A stretch of 64,000 nucleotides of DNA. Origin: Polyporus tsugae (taxonomy: Eukaryota; Basidiomycota; Agaricomycetes; Polyporales; Polyporaceae). Shown here in pieces: positions 1-11,506 of this stretch. A program made the translations under genes and the position numbers. Under the pieces are notes generated by a model. The model had not been told where the DNA came from and made no database searches. It saw nothing but the letters and a program-made list of their open reading frames with translations. Where the stretch lies: the NCBI GenBank assembly GCA_024305745.1, contig JAHRBS010000012.1, positions 191,001 through 255,000 on the forward strand, given 5' to 3'. Each line of letters opens with the position of its first letter. Position 1 is the stretch's first letter.

Positions 1-2576
1 TCAATGGCAGTCGCTGACATGGTGATGGTCGCCTCGAGCTCGACTTATTCTCCTCCTTACCACCATCGATATAACGCCGCCCTCGAGGCCTTGCTTCTCC
101 CATGAGGTCCTACCGAGATCCTACCCCTTATGCAGATGCCGTCCAGCGCAGCGTCCCGCCATATGGAAATATTAATGTGCGCCGCAGTGGGCATAGCTCT
201 AATACCGCCTGGCGAACCACCGCATCGATATCAAGAAAACGTCCATAACGCCATCCTCTCGGTGCGGACGTCGACACCACCATTGGCTTCCGGTCTCTGC
301 TCGCCCACCTACCATATGAGAGCACGGAGCACTTTTGGGGGGTCTGTACTCGATGACGACCACTCGACTACGGCTCAGAGCAGCATTACTCGAAGTCCAG
401 ACCCGAGTTGCGGAGAACATAGCCCTGACGCATACGTTCCTAGTCAGCGGGCTTCAACTGCTATCTTCTGGACTGGATCAATCACAACTCAATTGGTGCG
501 CTCTAATCTCTGCCCGTTAAGTACGCTCACTTGAACTCCGACAAAGCCCCCAACGTCAAGGGTCCAGGCAACGCCGTCAGGATTGCGCTAAACAGTGCTG
601 CTTAGATAGAATGGTCTCTGCAGGGTCGGCGACGGTTTCACCTAGCTTGATGCTGCTCTGATACACCACTCCAGTCAGAATAATTATGAGACTTTTCCAA
701 GGGCAGATCTAGAGATGGAGCTTCATTAGAAGGCCTAGGGACGTGCGTACTAGTGCGACATGTTGACGCGCGTACGGCCAAGGAAGCGGTTCAAACTTCA
801 CATGGCAAACGTTTCTGTCTCCTCATGTGCGATAAGGCTTGAAATTTTGAAAGCTTGAAGCTTGACTAGTGACTCGTTAGGTCACATTTGTATAACGTGT
901 TCATGCACTCTTGATGGGAAAGATCACAGCTGCAGGAATGATATTGTGAGTTGGCTTGACATTGTAAATACCGACGCTGATCTCATCACGATTGTGGTCT
1001 GAACCCATATGTTGCGGGAAAGGCAATGGGTGAACTCGGAAAACACCACTCAAAGTCGACGAATGTCATCATAGAGCCCCTGCGTGCTTACGGTTCGCCA
1101 ATCGCGAAGCTCAATATAAGCGGTATCTCCATCCTTTTTCGAAAAACAATTCTGAGTAGCACTCCTTAATTATGTACAGATTGCCCTACCTTTCAATGCT
1201 TCTGCCAGTACTGGAGGTAAGTACTTACCTTGGTTAACATGGAAAGCACAAGGTCCGACCCAGCGTGCCACAGTGATCCCAACCCCGACATCTCTCACCA
1301 AATCCATCAATCAGGCGCCCCACCCCGAACGTATTGAACTTCATGATAAATGCCAATGAACGCCAGCATCATCATATGATAATTACTCACTACGATGCGA
1401 CGCCAACACAACCTGCTGATCGCTCAGGCCTCAGGCCACAGGTTCCACCCCCTCTCCCTTCTCGGGGTGCGCACTAGTACTTCACCCTGATGGTGGCATG
1501 AAGTTGAACTTGCAGAGAACCTCGTGAATTCTCGAAGGCACCACCTGTCTGTAACCCGTCGCCACTAGTGGACGCGTCTGTCGACGAATCACCATGAGCC
1601 ACCCACCGTAGCCCTCATCTCCGGCCTCGTGACAACGGCGCACATTCCAGAACACAGCAGACGCTAGCGTTCAGTATACACGCCCCCCGCAAGCGTCTTA
1701 TTGGTTGCTATAATTTGTAAATGATCGCCATCCGTCCAGTCAGATGCGGCAAGTACGCGGCGCAGCTTGCCCATGGATCGTGATTGGTGCCCGTCTCCTG
1801 GCTCTCGGATCCACTGGCAGTCGTCCGGCCCGCTGTCGCGGGTCGTCACTGCGATTCGCGAATCTGCAATCGTTCAGGCGTTCAGGTGTGCGGGAGCCGC
1901 GAGACCAGAAGCCAATCCTCTGCGCGCCTGGCTGGACGACTGTCAGTAATCAAGGAAGATGCGCCCGACCAGAAGGACGGCTTCGACACGTCTCGAGTGT
2001 TTCTGGGCGGACTCGGCCGCCGGTCGTAGTGGCCCCGCCGTACGTAAATTCTCTGCGGGTGAGAGTGGGGCAGCACTGCGCCACGGTGGCCACAAGCCAC
2101 ACTGCGCAGCGACTCGAGCCAGGGCGGCAGGGCCGACACGACGGAGGCGTCGTCAGAAGCCGTGCAGCGCCGGGAGATATAGATTTCCGCATCGCCATGC
2201 AGAGATTCGTTCGTGCAGGGCCGCGAGGGCGTTGGAGGAATCGCGGAACCAGAAGATCGCAGCGAGACACGGTCGGCTACGAACCTTCGGGCTGCGCACG
2301 ACGACGTACGTACTGGACGGCAGGCTGCAACCCCTCCGCGCGCAGGCCGAAATCTCGGGAATACGGAACACGCATCCTCGGCGCTGTCATCGATCGCGAA
2401 GGGCGCGGACTCGAAACGAGCTGAAAGCCCGTCGTCATCGCTCTTGTCGAGTGGGGCGGCATTTGAAAGGAACAAGTACAATCATCTGGACATACCGCAA
2501 AACAGAAGATTAATGATACACTCATACTGGGGATAGCGGACGTCCACACCGCTCTACCGGCCGAGAGGCAGAACGA
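1..2576. other. No supportable gene; possible decayed GC-rich coding sequence near 1880-2550
   Basis: I see no spliced model with a recognisable domain here. From about 1880 to 2550 both strands stay open in several frames and base composition resembles coding DNA. The minus strand gives pieces that could be a decayed leucine-rich or F-box-like protein, but frames change with no splice sites to explain it. The rest (1-1880) is AT-richer and interrupted by stops. I cannot separate a pseudogene from chance open frames in GC-rich DNA. Confidence 0.3.
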
Positions 2577-3400
2577 TCACCACACGCTCTGCACATGCTG
2601 GGGCCCCGGACTCGAGGGGATGCTTTGCGGCATGGCCATGGGCCGTGGGGCCTCCCGGACCGGCTCAGGTTCCTTCCTGTACTCGATCTTCTCCACGCGC
2701 ACCTCGCCCTCGATTAATTGGTACACATAGGTGACCACCACGGGGCCCTGGATGTCCATGAGCGCGAAGGAGGGCGTGATTTCCCTGGATGCAAGGGACG
2801 TGAAACGTAAGGCCATGCACGATCTGCCAGGGCCAAGGGCACGCACCCGTTATAGCTGCCTATCCACGCCCCGGTCGCAGAACCGGGGTTGACGAAGAAG
2901 CGGTTATCATATTCGACCGCCTGGAATCTAAGACGGCGTGTTATTGTCTACGTGCGTCCTCCTCGTGTATGGCGATGCGGACTTACGTGTGCGTGTGCCC
3001 TGACACGAGCACGTCGACGTCCAGCTGTCTTGCGATCGCATTGAGCGAGTCTAGGTCTCCTGTGGGGACACATTGGTGTCCATGTGTGACACCGATTCGG
3101 ATCGGTGAATGGGCGACGGTTACCGAAAGCGGGAATGAACTCTTGCGAGCGAGGACTTCATGAATATATGCGACGGATATGTGTGCCAATCAACAAACTC
3201 ACCTCGTCATAATCCCCTTTTACTACATGCACGTCTGGTGAAACTGTCCGCAGGTACTCGTACGTCTCCCGGTCGCAAACGTTGCCCGTACAGAGGATTT
3301 GCTGAATCTTGCCAGGGACCAGGAGCTTCTTGAACTTCAGAGGCAGGTCATGAATGCGATGAGGGATATGAAGGTCTCCAATGACCAGAACGAGGACCAT
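2577..3400 (-). CDS. VPS29: Vacuolar protein sorting-associated protein 29 (retromer subunit)
   Basis: Four exons, 3400-3203, 3141-2987, 2927-2847 and 2784-2577, join in frame to give 213 residues. The start opens directly into the family N-terminus ([15 protein letters not shown]). Metallophosphoesterase-fold landmarks follow: GDLH near residue 8, [34 protein letters not shown] and [11 protein letters not shown]29 is the scaffold subunit of retromer, which binds VPS35 and returns cargo from endosomes to the Golgi; its phosphoesterase-like site is considered inactive or very weak. The protein is slightly longer than the usual 180-190 residues because of a proline-rich tail after the fold ([16 protein letters not shown] region). 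It is divergent from the MDM35 homologue with about 200 bp between starts, so the two may share a promoter region. Identification is secure; splice sites are inferred. Confidence 0.95.
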
Positions 3401-3604
3401 GGTGGATATGGGCGAGAGGAACACGGCCTATGACTTGCACGAGCCGCGTCGGCGTTCGCTCACGTGGCACGGTTGAGATGGGCGCCTGTGTTACTAAGAA
3501 TGAGACTCAGCGGCGTGCTCTCCGGGAACTACGACGTCTCCCCCTTCTGTCAACCAGCTCCCCCTTGCCTGCTTACTGCCTGGTGCTGTCCGTGCTCAGT
3601 GTAC
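3401..3604. promoter_or_regulatory. Shared divergent promoter region of VPS29 and MDM35
   Basis: Only 204 bp separate the two opposed start codons, so both promoters must lie here or overlap the neighbouring 5' ends. I see no clear TATA box. That the region is bidirectional is inferred from layout only. Confidence 0.5.
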
Positions 3605-3966
3605 ATGTCTCAGAGCCTTTCGGAGGAGTGCACTCCGTTAAAACGCGACTATGACGCGTGCTTCAACGCGTGGTTCGAAGGCTACCTGGAACCTGCCGTA
3701 TCTGCCTCAGTGACCCCGGAACAGCGGAAGAAATTCTCCCAGGAGAAGGCTGCAGAGTTTGAAAAATCGTGTGGGAAGATATGGCAGGAATACAGGGCAT
3801 GCGTCCAGGTGCGTAGACCGCTGTGAGCGAGGCTGTGGCCCATTCTCAACTTCGTGCGTGCGTGCAGAAAGCCGTGACGGACAAGGGTTTGGACTCGCTG
3901 CTGAATCAAGCACGGCAGGCTGATCCCCTCAAAGAACCACCCCCTCCTGAATCGCCGCGGTCATAG
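3605..3966 (+). CDS. MDM35: Twin CX9C mitochondrial intermembrane-space protein, MDM35/TRIAP1 family
   Basis: Two exons, 3605-3808 and 3868-3966, encode 100 residues. Cysteines at 9, 19, 56 and 66 form two exact CX9C motifs (CTPLKRDYDAC and CGKIWQEYRAC), the signature of this helical-hairpin family. The N-terminus (SEECTPLKRDYDACFNAWF) is characteristic of Mdm35/TRIAP1. Mdm35 is imported through the Mia40 disulfide relay and pairs with Ups/PRELI proteins to move phosphatidic acid or phosphatidylserine between mitochondrial membranes. The start is the first ATG that precedes the first CX9C; earlier in-frame ATGs would add sequence unrelated to the family. The tail after residue 80 is proline-rich and probably disordered. 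Confidence 0.93.
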
Positions 3967-6900
3967 CAAGAGAACCATTCGTAAGGGTCTATGGCCCAGA
4001 CGGCCTCACCCTCCCTAATGCCGTACGGCCATGTAGATCGATCATTTTACACCTAGAACCTGCACCAAAACAACGTTCCACACCATATATCCTTGTAAGT
4101 TTCGTATTTATTTTTTGCAACTATAGACTCTCATATCATTTCCGGAAAGTTATAATGGACATCTATTCTGCCACCACTCCGCAATGTACAGTAGCATCCC
4201 TCGCAACTACACCCTACGAGTTAGCACCGCCCCACCAAGATCCGTGTGCCCGCAAGCACCGCTATTTCTTCGGAAAATGCGATGTGCAATGTTCTCCGGA
4301 TTTTACGGTGCTTGTACAGTGCCTATCGCGACAAGGTGTTGTAAGGTTCAACATACCTCGATGCCACCGTGGCAGAAGGGGCCGGTCACCATGTTGGAAG
4401 GGTCACCAATGACTTCACTGCTCGTCGCAAGTGAATGGGCTGGTATGCCGGGCTGTTCATTTCTTCGAACCGGCTTGCGCACCTTGACCCGAAGATCAGG
4501 GCTGTACGCACTTCGCCTCTCGGGTCCTATGAACCCTCCCTCCGTATTGTCAAGGGGTTGGCCATCTGCTCATGGCGGCTCCATTCTCACGTCCCGACAG
4601 AACGTGCCGTGCACTGTGGCTTCCTCCAGACGTAAGAGACGCAACAACGTTCTCCCGATGAATGGTGTGGCGCACCGGACATGAAGGTCAGGTTCCCCCC
4701 CAGCCGTTCTCGCCCGGGCTCATCGATACGCCGGGTTGAGTGCATCTCCTCCACATTTGTAGTACATATCTCCATTCTACGATGATGTTTCAGCTCCTCG
4801 CTCGCCGGGCCCGGGCCTACAAAATTTCGTGGGACAAGTCGCCCTCCTGCCGCCAATCTTTCTCCCGGACGACCGGGAAGTAGCGGCAGGCCACGCCCGT
4901 CGCGTCGCGCTTGGCATTGTGGGTCCCAACTCTCGTCTGTGTTGCCGCTGACGGTGAGTAAGTCGGCGTTCGTCGACCAGTCCGAGCCTGCCTTCCCTCG
5001 CCTGCCACTGCGGCCACTAGCTTGACCGTCCCTTAGATCTTGTTCTTGCGCGCTCCCGAAGTATGCCTCCGTCCCCCCCTCCCCCGTGCGTCCATGGGGA
5101 TAACCTTGGAACTGGGGGCCGCATTACATACCACCATCAGTGGGCGATATGAGCGAGTCCGCCGCGCAACCATGCTTCGGTTCCGATGTTCCTCATCCCG
5201 GCGTCTCGTCTCGCACAACTGTCACGGCGGTGCGGCGATACAGCGCAACTCATGGTACGGGACCCGAACGCGGCCCTCGACTTCCGTCGAGCGTTGCATT
5301 GGGCAGGCGTCATATAATCAGCATTCGTAAAGCTAATACCCCCAGAACAGAACTTCTGCTAAAGGGCTGATCATAGAACAATCGCTGGAACACCTCGGCG
5401 CCTGTTCATTAAGTGATCGACTCGACGGGCTACAGCCCGTCGGGAGCGACAGCGGTTGCAGTGATCGGACGTCGACGCTGCCCCCCCTCGCTCTGACGTT
5501 TCTACTTGGAAACGTACAGCGGGGCTGCGACAGATCTAGCTGCACACAACCGAGATAAGTAACGCCCCCACCCCCCACCCGTGACACGCTATCAAGTCTA
5601 AAGTTCAATGCTGCAGCCGCAGCCGCAGCCAGCCTGAGTGCGTCGGGCGGGCGCCGTCGGTACCTGCTACCCTCGTCCTGTCCGCTGTCCTCCCCTTGGG
5701 GCTTGTGGCTCAGGCTGGCGCGCTTATCGTGGGGTTGATAGGAACCGCGAAGACTCACTTGCCAACGTTCATATCCTCAATTGTTATCATTCTGAACGAT
5801 TCGATCACATTGCGCGTTCTCGCTGGACTTGAGACCTGAGACCTGAGGGCCTGAGACCGCGTGCGGCGCGCCCTTCTCCGTCTCCTGGCTTTCTACATAC
5901 TTACTGTACAGAGTTGTGTATCGGCCCCGACGTCGACGTCGCCGCTGGTGCGCTCTCTGCCTTGGCAGCGGCATCCCAGCGCGCGGGTGCCCCACTGGCA
6001 AGATCTGCCCGAGCGGCATAGTATATAGGCGACCGGCCGTACTTACTCGAGATCTCTCTCCGGACTCTCAAAGTTCCCTTCCGCGGCGATCGACTTTCTC
6101 CCCCTCGGGACCAGCTGCCCGTGCCTCAGGCCACATATTAAAGCGTGAGTGAATCACAATGCGAGCCGTCATGCACAAACTTATAAATCTATCCGTTTTC
6201 CTTGAAGGGTCGCAGCGTCACGACGGTAACGATGTGTCACGGTCTTCCACCCTCGTACGTACGCCGAGTAGGAATGGAAGCATCACTTAGTAGTAAGTAC
6301 ATGATGTCGCTGCGCGACCCTGGCCAGGGCGGGTGACGGTCCTCGCAACTTGTAAACTTTAACGGGGCAAGCACCGTCGCAGCCGCCGCGTTGCCCAGGA
6401 ACTTAATGGCAAGCTAGTCACGTACACCCTACGATCGCAGATGTCCGACCTCCTGTGATCAACACAGTACCGAGTCTACCGACGAGGGGCCCGTGGACGA
6501 CGTTGGCGCAGGTGACGACCGCCCTAGGTAAGATGTACCGTAAGTACCGTAGGCTACACTGACTCAGTGCACGGTGCCCCCATCGTAATGACGTAACTCG
6601 GTCCGTCTGCAGACGCGCGTGGATGGCGGAACGTTGAACGTAACCAACCTTGAAGCTTCTCGAGTTCCGACCGGGGCCAGAGGCCTGAGCACGGTACCGG
6701 TGCGGGGCCGACGTCCACGTCAGTGCGGGGAGCCGAAGGGTGGCAAGAACTCTGCGAACATGCGGGCGGCGGCACCCGCGGCGGCCGAGTTCAAGTTCAC
6801 CAGTGCAGGCCTAGCTAGGCCTGCAGCCTACGTAGTATACGTTGACCATTTCCCGCGTCGACTTCGGGCCGAGAATTCAATTCATCAGACGCTCTGCACG

Positions 6901-7727
6901 GTGGCATGCTTTACATACTTATACTTGCTGTAATAGCATGGCAAAGTGGGAAGGCGTCGGGGATCGGCGCCGGGACGTGCCATGTTCCGCGCGCCGTCGT
7001 CGAGAGCTCGAGGCGAAGCTCTAAGGTTCAAACGTAAAACGTAAAACGCAGAACGCAGAACGTTGAACTTAAAAGGCTGACGGGCCCCCAGATGTGAAGT
7101 AGTAGATCCAAATGCTTGCGCATTATTGCGGAACGCTGTAAGTACACATAATGATTCGCAGTCCCAAAGGAAGACCAGTGGACGTTGACGTTGACAGTAA
7201 GTACAGTACGGCGCGGAGGTATAATACGGCGGGGACCGGGGGGTGGCGGGGCCCTGGACACGTTTACGGCAGGGATGTGCAGTGATATAGATATTTGCGG
7301 GGGGAGGGGGGTGTGGCGACGACGACGACTACGGACTCGAAAGCGCGACTCGGAGTGATGCAACAGGGATGGATGGGATAACGATATGTAACAATATAAT
7401 ACACGGCCGGTGGGGATGGGGGGCTGGTGGGTTAGAAAGACACAGAGAGAGAGGGAGAGAGTTCGGACAAGGGCAGGAGGAGGGAAAAAGGCAAAGCGAA
7501 ATCCGTTAACGATGGGGTTACAGTACGAATGAATGCGACAACGCCTGGGTTCTATCAGCATAGTAGGGGAGAAGCAGTAGGGTAAACGGGTCGCATGGCA
7601 TGGCGGGCGGCGGCGGCGGGCGAGTAGTAGGGAAAGGACATACGCACATGCATGGGTATCGCACATGGTGGAAAGCCGAAAGGGAGAGACGGAAAGAAGG
7701 CGGCGACGACGGGAAGACGCGATGCGA
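3967..7727. other. 3.8-kb gene-free region
   Basis: No ORF carries a recognisable domain or a consistent splice model. Short repetitive patches occur: an imperfect GCAGCC run near 5610, and back-to-back copies of GTAAAAC and GCAGAAC units at about 7034-7060 ending in GAACGTTGAAC. The 3' untranslated region of the Zn2Cys6 gene probably occupies the last few hundred bases, where the plus strand is purine-rich. I see no tRNA or rRNA. Confidence 0.5.
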
Positions 7728-9138
7728 CTACGCCATCATCCCCACAGGAAGCATCGGCATCGGCATGGCGTAAAGCGTCGCAGGCGGGATGTCTTCCTGG
7801 CCGCCGGAGCTCGGCGAGTATGACGGCACTGCGTACTGGTACTGGAGGTACGGGAACTGCATCGCGGGTTCTCCCGCCGTGGCGTAGTAGTACATGTCGT
7901 GCTGCTGCACGTATCTGGGAGCGGCATGTCGTCAGCCAGGTTCGACGACCATCAGGAGAGGGCCGACGAAGGACAGAAGACAGAAGACTTACTCAACGGC
8001 GCCGGCCTCGAGCGCAGGGTCTGTCGACGACGGCATGAGCGGCACCTGGGAAAGCGACATCTGCGGCGCCGCCTCATCCGCAGCGGCGAGGCTGATGAGC
8101 ATCGGGTCGTGGGGGTGTTGCAGCCCTTGCGTGTGCGCATCTGAGGGCATCGCGGCGAAGGCACCCATCTGCTCCTCGGGCGTGAGGAACGTGGGGGAAC
8201 CAGTGCACCGCACAGGGCGAGGCGCGTGCACTGATGTGGTGGCGGAGTGAGGGTCGGTAGCCTCGTGGTACATTTGGGACGGGCCCGATCCCGGGGAGAA
8301 ATAGCCCTCGGCGTACGGCGAGTGCGCGTAGTAGTCGCCGATCGCCGCCGGCTCGTGGTAGGCGTCCGCAGCGGCGCTATCGTACTCGTATGGCACCGCC
8401 AGAGAGTAGTGCGCGTCGTCGCCGTGTGGGTGGTAGCCGATGGGGGAATGCGCGTCCACATCGGCGAAGGAGAGCTCAGGCGTGGAGAGTCCGGGCTCCT
8501 CCTTGGGCAGGATGTAGTCGGACGAGTCGCAGTCGGACATGGAGTCGGCGGTCTCGGCGGGCTCTGAGGAGCACTCGGAGTGCGCTCGCTGGTGGCGTGC
8601 GCGGCTTGCGTTTTGCACGGTCGTGCGCTTCTCCTCTTCGACGTACTCGCAGACGTACCCGCGGGCGAGGCAGCGCGTGCAGGCGGGGCGAGACCCGGAG
8701 CACTGGACAGGCATGCAAAGTTTAAAGTTCGAACGAATGCGAAGACGTAAATGGGTGGCGTACCTTTGCCTTGCGTTGGCGGCACTTGTTGCACGCCTTT
8801 TGCGTACGCCGGTTTTTCAAGGGGGTCGGCGAACGGAGGAAGATGCACGCGCCCTCTGGACCCGGGAGGGTGCCGGCGCGGTAGTGGTAGTACTCTGGAC
8901 CCCAGGGGACATCGTAGGGGATGAGATCCCAACTGTCCTCTGCAGCGAGAGCGACGTCAAGGGGCGAATGGGGAAACAGATCTACCGGAGTGCATGGCAA
9001 GGAGTTGGAAGGGGAAGAACGGCCCGAGCCCGAGCCCGAGCCCGAGTCGGCGTAGTGGAGTTGATCGGTGTGCTCGAACATGATGGTGAGTTGTTCGCCG
9101 CCCATCCTCGTCCGGGACTTGGGGCCAGAGGAGTACAT
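7728..9138 (-). CDS. Zn2Cys6 (Gal4-type) fungal transcription factor
   Basis: Three exons, 9138-8764, 8702-7993 and 7914-7728, give 423 residues. The first junction falls inside the DNA-binding domain and, when spliced, yields C116-X2-C119-X6-C126-X6-C133-X2-C136-X6-C143, the canonical binuclear zinc cluster; this confirms both the splice and the family. A basic stretch (RQRKAK) lies between the second and third cysteines. Unusually, the zinc cluster lies over 110 residues in, after an acidic/serine-rich leader with a Gly-Ser run encoded by four CCCGAG hexamers (9023-9046). The C-terminal half is rich in Ser, Pro, His and Tyr and ends in a Met/Pro/Tyr-rich segment; I see no Fungal_trans middle domain. 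Targets cannot be told from sequence. The gene is isolated, with no neighbouring biosynthetic genes. Confidence 0.88.
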
Positions 9139-9235
9139 GGCTTGAGCGGAGGCCTGTCGTGCGTGCGGGGGAAAGGGGGAGGCCGGATGGGGTGGCGAGA
9201 GGTGGACGAGAGGAGGGTGGCGGAGGAAGACGAGC

Positions 9236-9241
9236 TATATA
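9236..9241 (-). promoter_or_regulatory. TATA-like element of the Zn2Cys6 gene
   Basis: TATATA on the minus strand about 98 bp upstream of the ATG at 9138, in a purine/pyrimidine-biased stretch. The spacing matches the TATA boxes of other genes in this window. Confidence 0.4.
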
Positions 9242-10934
9242 TTTGAGACGACGACGACGAGAGATTGGCCGGGAGGGATGCGGACGAATGAGCGTTCTTT
9301 AAACAAGTGATTGGGCGGGGACATCGGTTGGGTGAAAGGAATATAATCGAAAAAAGGGCACGAACCGAGATCTGGAGGCTCAGTCGAGCACGACCTCTCG
9401 CGCGTCTGCCAGTGCCAGGGGATCGAGGATCTCCACCCTCACGATTGCATCGGGACCCAATATTCCTCTCTGTTGATGAACAGAATCCTTCTTGTGTGGC
9501 GTCGAATATCGAGATCGGCGTCCAGGCTAGTCTTTCCCAAGTTTCTTGCCTTATTCGCCGCCCGACAACCAATATTCGGCCGTCTGCGGCGGACGAAGCG
9601 GTCGTCAGACCGAGGCGAGCCCCGGGAGTACTTGCTCGCTGCCGTCCACGCGACAATGCACCATAAGCCAGCCACGGCTTTAGAGACACGAGGCGAGGGG
9701 CATTGCAGCAAGCACTGCAGGTCGTCTGCGCGCACCCTCAAACGAGGAGCCCATCCGAGGGTTCGCAGAGCCAGGCCGCCGGGCACGGATGACGATCTGG
9801 GGCAAGGATGGCCCGCGCGAACAGGTCGACGGTAAAATTTGACTTTGGCGCCCTCAGAATTCCAGAGAAAAAAGCCTGGGGGCGCCTAGGCAACGAGGAT
9901 TCCCATAGGCTCATGCGCGCGCCCTCCCGCACGGCGTCCCGAGCCAAATCATCGTGCACCACCACCGCACCACCACACCACACCATCCTAGGCAGCAGTA
10001 GTGCGAGACTGGGTGCGCTAGGCCCGAAAGACGGTCGCTGTTCGTCAACGAGCTGCCCATCCATCGACCTGTATCCCGACAGCTCGATCGCCCACCGCAA
10101 TATCGTTGGCTGGCTGTCTGATGGCAGCTCGCCCGACTCTCCACCCATGTCGCCAACATTCAGTCCCCTCACGTGTCCCACAATTTACGCCACAGCGTCG
10201 CGAACAGCTGCACCCACTCCGCCACTAGCCTCGCGCCCACTTCCTCCCCGAGGTTACATTCAGGCTCCCGCCGTCCCCTGCCGCCTGACCGCCGCGCCCC
10301 CCTGCCCGGTGCGGTGCGCGCGCCACCCCACCCGCCGTCTCCCAACATGCATCCGTCAGCACAACGGGGCTGTCAACGTTCCTTTCCCTGCACGCTGATC
10401 TGCAGACATATGTCAGTCCCGAGCGATCGTGCTCGTCCACCGACCAGGTACACCTTAAGTTAGTGCCCGATCGCACTTCCTCTCTTGGTAAGTTTAAAGT
10501 ACTTAGGGCTTTGGGCTGTCTGATGCGCCTCCGCTCGCAAGACTCAGGGCCCGCATTTGATGGCAACCCCGCCAACCGTTCCACCGTGGCACTCGCGGGC
10601 TTGTCACGGTCCCGGCGGCAGCGCGCGTGCCTTCTCCACCTTGGAGGCTGTGGACACATACAGTAACTTACTTAAACACATGGTCGGAGCTGCAGCTGAG
10701 GGCACATCGAGGGCACATCATCCGAGGGCGGACAGCGATCTTCTGTCTCGATCATGACTTCGGTCCTGTGGCCTGAGGGGGTGTGTGATAATTATATGTC
10801 GTTGGTATCCAGATGCCATTGCTACAGGGTGTCTTGCGAGGAGGGGTACGTGTGCTATCGTACTGAAACAAAGCATATCGAAGGGGTGCAGGGTGCGGGC
10901 AAGTCGACGATTATCGCGCGGCGGGGTCTTGATT
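9242..10934. other. Gene-free 1.7 kb upstream of the Zn2Cys6 gene
   Basis: Several open frames up to about 196 codons are present, but all are composition-driven, lack domains and overlap each other on both strands. I treat the region as intergenic: the regulator's upstream sequence and the 3' flank of the dynein light chain gene. Confidence 0.5.
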
Positions 10935-11506
10935 TCAAGTAGCCGGATCGTGCAGGACCGCAAGCAGATAGCGTTCGTCTGCGAAGCGGGGAACAAAGGA
11001 GCGGTCCAGTCAACACACATACACACATTCCATCGGACGCGTACGCGTATGTCGGGGAAGTGATTGTCACGCGACACATACCTGGGGATATCATAATTTC
11101 GTGCCGTTTTGTCCGTATCCTCATGAACCGCAAGTCGTCCTGTGAAGAGAGAGCGAGAGACGGGCGTCATCAGGGTCAGAGGGCGATGATATGAAGCGGA
11201 CAACAGAGCATGCTCGCTCACTCCGTCAGTATGACCACTGCTGACGTCCTCCAAGCCCGTTTGTACGGTGTGCACGATCCGCGCGATCGCGCTCGCGTAC
11301 TTCTTGCCCTGCTCCCCTTCGAAAACGACGCCAGAGTGCCGGATGATGGTCACCGGCTGCCCTCTTGATAATAGCATATATCCGAGCACAGATCGGTGCG
11401 ACGTGAGCAGCGTCAGGGTCTGTTCGAGCTCAGGTGAGGCAGCATGAGATTGCGACGTCGCCGTTGATGTCGCTTGGGGGTCGGACGTTGTTTGTGTGGA
11501 AAGCAT
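10935..11506 (-). CDS. Dynein light chain, roadblock/LC7 type
   Basis: Three exons, 11506-11222, 11139-11082 and 10978-10935, encode 128 residues. The roadblock fold is clear: VLGYMLLSRGQPVTIIRHSG, then YASAIARIVHTVQTGL, then after splicing DDLRFMRIRTKRHEIMISP and DERYLLAVLHDP. This matches the animal DYNLRB pattern (LTFLRIRSKKNEIMVAP... then a hydrophobic strand ending in DP/NP). The protein is a homodimeric subunit of cytoplasmic dynein bound to the intermediate chain. It is longer than the usual 96-100 residues because of a Ser/Thr/Gln-rich leader of about 25 residues. An unspliced reading would run through both introns without the conserved C-terminus, so the spliced form is preferred. 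Confidence 0.92.

Noticed and set aside
7028..7666. 212-codon minus-strand ORF
   Set aside because: Low-complexity Ser/Pro/Arg composition in the likely 3' flank of the regulator; no domain, no splice support.
7952..8932. 326-codon minus-strand ORF over the Zn2Cys6 gene
   Set aside because: It is a shifted frame of the real exon 2, rich in Arg/Pro/Ser and without domains; the zinc cluster frame explains the region.
9808..10398. 196-codon plus-strand ORF
   Set aside because: No recognisable motif and overlapping open frames on the other strand; GC-driven.
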